This document shows, piece after piece, positions 4,801 through 6,995 of a DNA stretch of 6,995 nucleotides. Position 1 is the first letter of the stretch. The number at the start of each line of letters is the position of its first letter. Origin of the DNA: CALZFJ01 sp051878575 (GTDB taxonomy: Bacteria; Bacteroidota; Bacteroidia; Bacteroidales; Muribaculaceae); NCBI GenBank assembly GCA_051878575.1, contig JBJEKJ010000083.1, positions 1 through 6,995 of the forward strand. Direction: 5' to 3'. The position numbers were made by a program, and so were the translations under genes. The notes under the pieces are model-generated. The model had not been told where the DNA came from and ran no database searches. It was given only the letters and a program-made list of their open reading frames with translations.

Positions 4801-6995
4801 TTGGTGATTCAATTTTTTGGGTTTCGTACACTCATCCACCAAGTACACTATCGACTGATAGGGCACTCCGGTATTTGTATAGAGCCCTATCTCACAGGTG
4901 CGGCTGTTGGAGAAGCCTCGCCTCACGCCGGCCACCTCAAGTTGCGGGCGCAATTTGCGCAGCGCCCACTTGTTGACCTCGGGATGTGTGAATCCCTTGT
5001 CGCCGGCAAATCCGCAGCATCCCACCTCCTCGGGCACCACCACGCGGGTGGAGCAACGCTTGGCAAGGGCCACTATCTTGTCGGCTATTCCCATCTTGCG
5101 CGTAGAGCATGTGATGTGTAGGGCCACAGGCTCGTCGATAGGCGTAAACTCAAGGCTATCGGCCACGAAATCGTGGATAAACTCGGCAGCCTCATACACC
5201 TTCACACGTGTCATCTTCTCCTTCATGCGGTGCAGGCAGGGACTTTGGTCGCACATCACGGGATATTGTCCGCCATTCGACGCCTTCAGCAACGCCTCCT
5301 CAAGCTCTGCCGTCTTGCGGTCGGCGATATCGGGCATTCCCTTGCTCTCCCAGATAGTTCCGCAGCACAGATTACGCATTCCCTTTGGGAACACTACCTC
5401 CCATCCTGCTTTTTGGAGCAATTCCACCATCTTGTCCACAAGATCCACCTTCACAGGGTCGGTCTTTGCCGTGCCCATCGTCTGATTGATGCAGCTCGGG
5501 AAATAAACCACCTTCTTGGGACCGCATTTCAGGGTGTGCTTGCCTGAATAGTGAGCACCGGGCAGCGACGGCGTCCATAGCGGCAGCCCGGCCTTGTGCA
5601 TCACCTTGCCTATCGAGCGTGTGGCAGAGTTGCCTATCACCGTCTGCACGGCACCCGCTGCCGTGAGCACCGGGCGCAGCACTTTCTCCACACGGTAAAG
5701 GTTGTCGGCTGCATAATCGCCAATCTTGTAGCCCATGCTGCCTTTGGGAAGGCGCTCGGCACGAAGATCGTGTATCATCTCGCCCACGTTGATTTTCATC
5801 GGACACGACGTGCTGCACAGTCCGTCGCCGGCACAAGTCTCGTTGCCATAGTACACAAACTGCCGCTCAAGGCGTTTCAGCCTGTCGGGGTCCTCGCCGG
5901 TGGCCCTAAGGCGTGAGAGCTCACGCTGCACGACTATGCGCTGCCGCGACGACAGCGTGAAGCCGCATGTGAGGCAATTCACCTCGCAGAACCCACATTC
6001 TATGCACTTGTTCACATGGTCGTTGGTTAGTGGCATCGGCTTAAAGTGCTTGATGTAGCACTCCGGATCGTCGTTGAAAATAACGCCGGGGTTTAGCAGG
6101 TTCTTCGGGTCGAAAAGACGCTTCACCTCACACATTATCTCGTAGGCCTTCTCGCCCCACTCCTTTTTCACGAATGGAGCCATATTCCGGCCCGTGCCGT
6201 GCTCGGCTTTCAGAGAGCCGTCGTACTTGCCGACGACAAGACGCTCCACGGCCTCCATCAAGCCCTGATATTTCCTCACCTCGGCCTCGTCGTCGAAAGC
6301 CTGCGCTATGATGAAGTGGTAGTTTCCCTCAAGCGCATGGCCATAGATGCACGAGTCGTCATAACCATGCTCCACAAGCATATTGGCGAGGTCGACGGTG
6401 GCATCGGGCAGGTCCTCGATGTGGAACGCCACATCCTCGATTATCACCGTGGTGCCGAGCTTGCGTGTGCCGCCCACCGATGGGAAGATGCCCGAGCGAA
6501 TTGCCCAGTACTTGGAGTATTCGGCAGGATTGTCGGTGAACTTGGCCGGCACATAGAGCTTGAAAGGCTTCAGAATCTCATTTATCGCGGCTATGTTGCG
6601 CTCGAGCTCCTCTTTGGAGTCGGCTTTCGTCTCGGTGAGCACCGCCGTCAATCCCTCTCCGGTAGTGTCGTTCACCGACGATAGCGATTTCTTGTCGAGC
6701 AACTCGGCGCTGTGCACGGGACCATTCTTCATGGCCACCACCGCCTCGCAGGCTTCGCGCATGTCGCTGAAATAGAGCATAGCGCTCGCCGAGTGCTTGT
6801 ACAGATGCCCGGTAGCCATCTTGAACTCGCTGGCAAAGCCGAGAGTACCCTCCGAGCCCACCATCAGGTGAGTGATGATCTTGAACGGGTCGGTGTAGAG
6901 CACAAAGGGATAAATATTGAGTCCGGTGACGTTCTTTATGGCATATTTATACTTTATTCTGTCGGTCAATTCCTTGTCGGCTGCCACACGGTCGC
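4798..6995 (-). CDS. FAD-linked, Fe-S and CCG-domain D-lactate/2-hydroxyacid dehydrogenase, N-terminus beyond window
   Basis: Fusion flavoprotein of the Dld/GlcD-GlcF class, which oxidises D-lactate or another 2-hydroxyacid at FAD and passes electrons through Fe-S clusters to the respiratory chain at the inner membrane. About 731 codons are visible. Counting from an in-frame GTG at 6987: the end of the FAD-binding domain (LMVGSEGTLGFASEF, 41-55); an FAD-oxidase C-terminal domain (about 60-300) with GHALEGNYH (216-224), EHGTGRNMAPF (262-272) and LFDPKNLLNPG (291-301); cluster ligands C328-x2-C331-x2-C334-x3-C338 and CAGDGLCSTSCP (385-396); and two CCG domains (FPSC at 496-499 and LCCG at 540-543; HITCS at 624-628 and GCCGFAGDKG at 656-665). 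The frame is open past GTG 6987 to the edge and most of the FAD domain is missing, so that GTG is internal. CAGDGLC-type motifs occur in D-lactate dehydrogenases; the MurQ product D-lactate makes that substrate most likely. Glycolate or 2-hydroxyglutarate remain possible. First visible gene of the operon. Confidence 0.9.
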   Translation of the reverse strand, partial: DRVAADKELTDRIKYKYAIKNVTGLNIYPFVLYTDPFKIITHLMVGSEGTLGFASEFKMATGHLYKHSASAMLYFSDMREACEAVVAMKNGPVHSAELLDKKSLSSVNDTTGEGLTAVLTETKADSKEELERNIAAINEILKPFKLYVPAKFTDNPAEYSKYWAIRSGIFPSVGGTRKLGTTVIIEDVAFHIEDLPDATVDLANMLVEHGYDDSCIYGHALEGNYHFIIAQAFDDEAEVRKYQGLMEAVERLVVGKYDGSLKAEHGTGRNMAPFVKKEWGEKAYEIMCEVKRLFDPKNLLNPGVIFNDDPECYIKHFKPMPLTNDHVNKCIECGFCEVNCLTCGFTLSSRQRIVVQRELSRLRATGEDPDRLKRLERQFVYYGNETCAGDGLCSTSCPMKINVGEMIHDLRAERLPKGSMGYKIGDYAADNLYRVEKVLRPVLTAAGAVQTVIGNSATRSIGKVMHKAGLPLWTPSLPGAHYSGKHTLKCGPKKVVYFPSCINQTMGTAKTDPVKVDLVDKMVELLQKAGWEVVFPKGMRNLCCGTIWESKGMPDIADRKTAELEEALLKASNGGQYPVMCDQSPCLHRMKEKMTRVKVYEAAEFIHDFVADSLEFTPIDEPVALHITCSTRKMGIADKIVALAKRCSTRVVVPEEVGCCGFAGDKGFTHPEVNKWALRKLRPQLEVAGVRRGFSNSRTCEIGLYTNTGVPYQSIVYLVDECTKPKKLNHQ

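Noticed and set aside
4940..4968. GC-rich imperfect palindrome (TTGCGGGCGCAATTTGCGCA area)
   Set aside because: It lies inside the C-terminal coding region of the dehydrogenase, has no T-run, and is explained by coding for a Leu-Arg-rich stretch.
6199..6684. Plus-strand frame of 161 codons opposite the dehydrogenase
   Set aside because: Antisense to the FAD-oxidase C-terminal domain, whose motifs are intact; shadow composition and no family resemblance.

Overview
This looks like a chromosomal segment from the Bacteroidota, most likely order Bacteroidales; a Muribaculaceae- or Tannerella-like gut or oral lineage is a guess. The reasons are the murT-murK-murQ order known from Tannerella forsythia, A/T-rich leaders with no Shine-Dalgarno sequence in front of the starts, one candidate Bacteroides-type promoter, and a glycosyltransferase of Bacteroidetes GT87 type. 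No RNA gene, mobile element, CRISPR array or phage gene was seen.

Layout: the left end (2-1165, plus strand) holds an almost complete polytopic GT87/DUF2029 glycosyltransferase. It converges on, and overlaps tail-to-tail by 43 bp with, a secreted SGNH/GDSL hydrolase (1123-1785, minus). A 121-bp gap (1786-1906) follows. It carries a strong intrinsic terminator for the genes to its right and a candidate promoter for the hydrolase. The rest of the window is one tightly packed minus-strand operon, read right to left: a large FAD/Fe-S D-lactate (or 2-hydroxyacid) dehydrogenase whose N-terminus lies beyond the window (4798-6995), murT (3595-4782), murK (2756-3598) and murQ (1907-2722). Spacings are 15 bp, a 4-bp ATGA overlap, and 33 bp. 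The terminator lies directly after murQ.

How the genes fit together: MurT is the inner-membrane protein linked to N-acetylmuramic acid (MurNAc) uptake, MurK phosphorylates MurNAc at O6, and MurQ cleaves the lactyl ether to give GlcNAc-6-phosphate plus D-lactate. An Fe-S flavoprotein of the D-lactate dehydrogenase type at the head of the same operon suggests that the lactate is oxidised on the spot to pyruvate, with electrons passed to the respiratory chain. The operon could then recover both halves of MurNAc. No NagA/NagB or cell-wall hydrolase is visible, so later and earlier steps must be encoded elsewhere.

The window is mostly well-explained metabolism. I see no clearly new system. The points most worth a second look are the D-lactate oxidase/MurNAc coupling, the acyltransferase-like fold of the putative transporter, the terminator U-tract that may double as a promoter element, and the matching leaders of murT and murQ.
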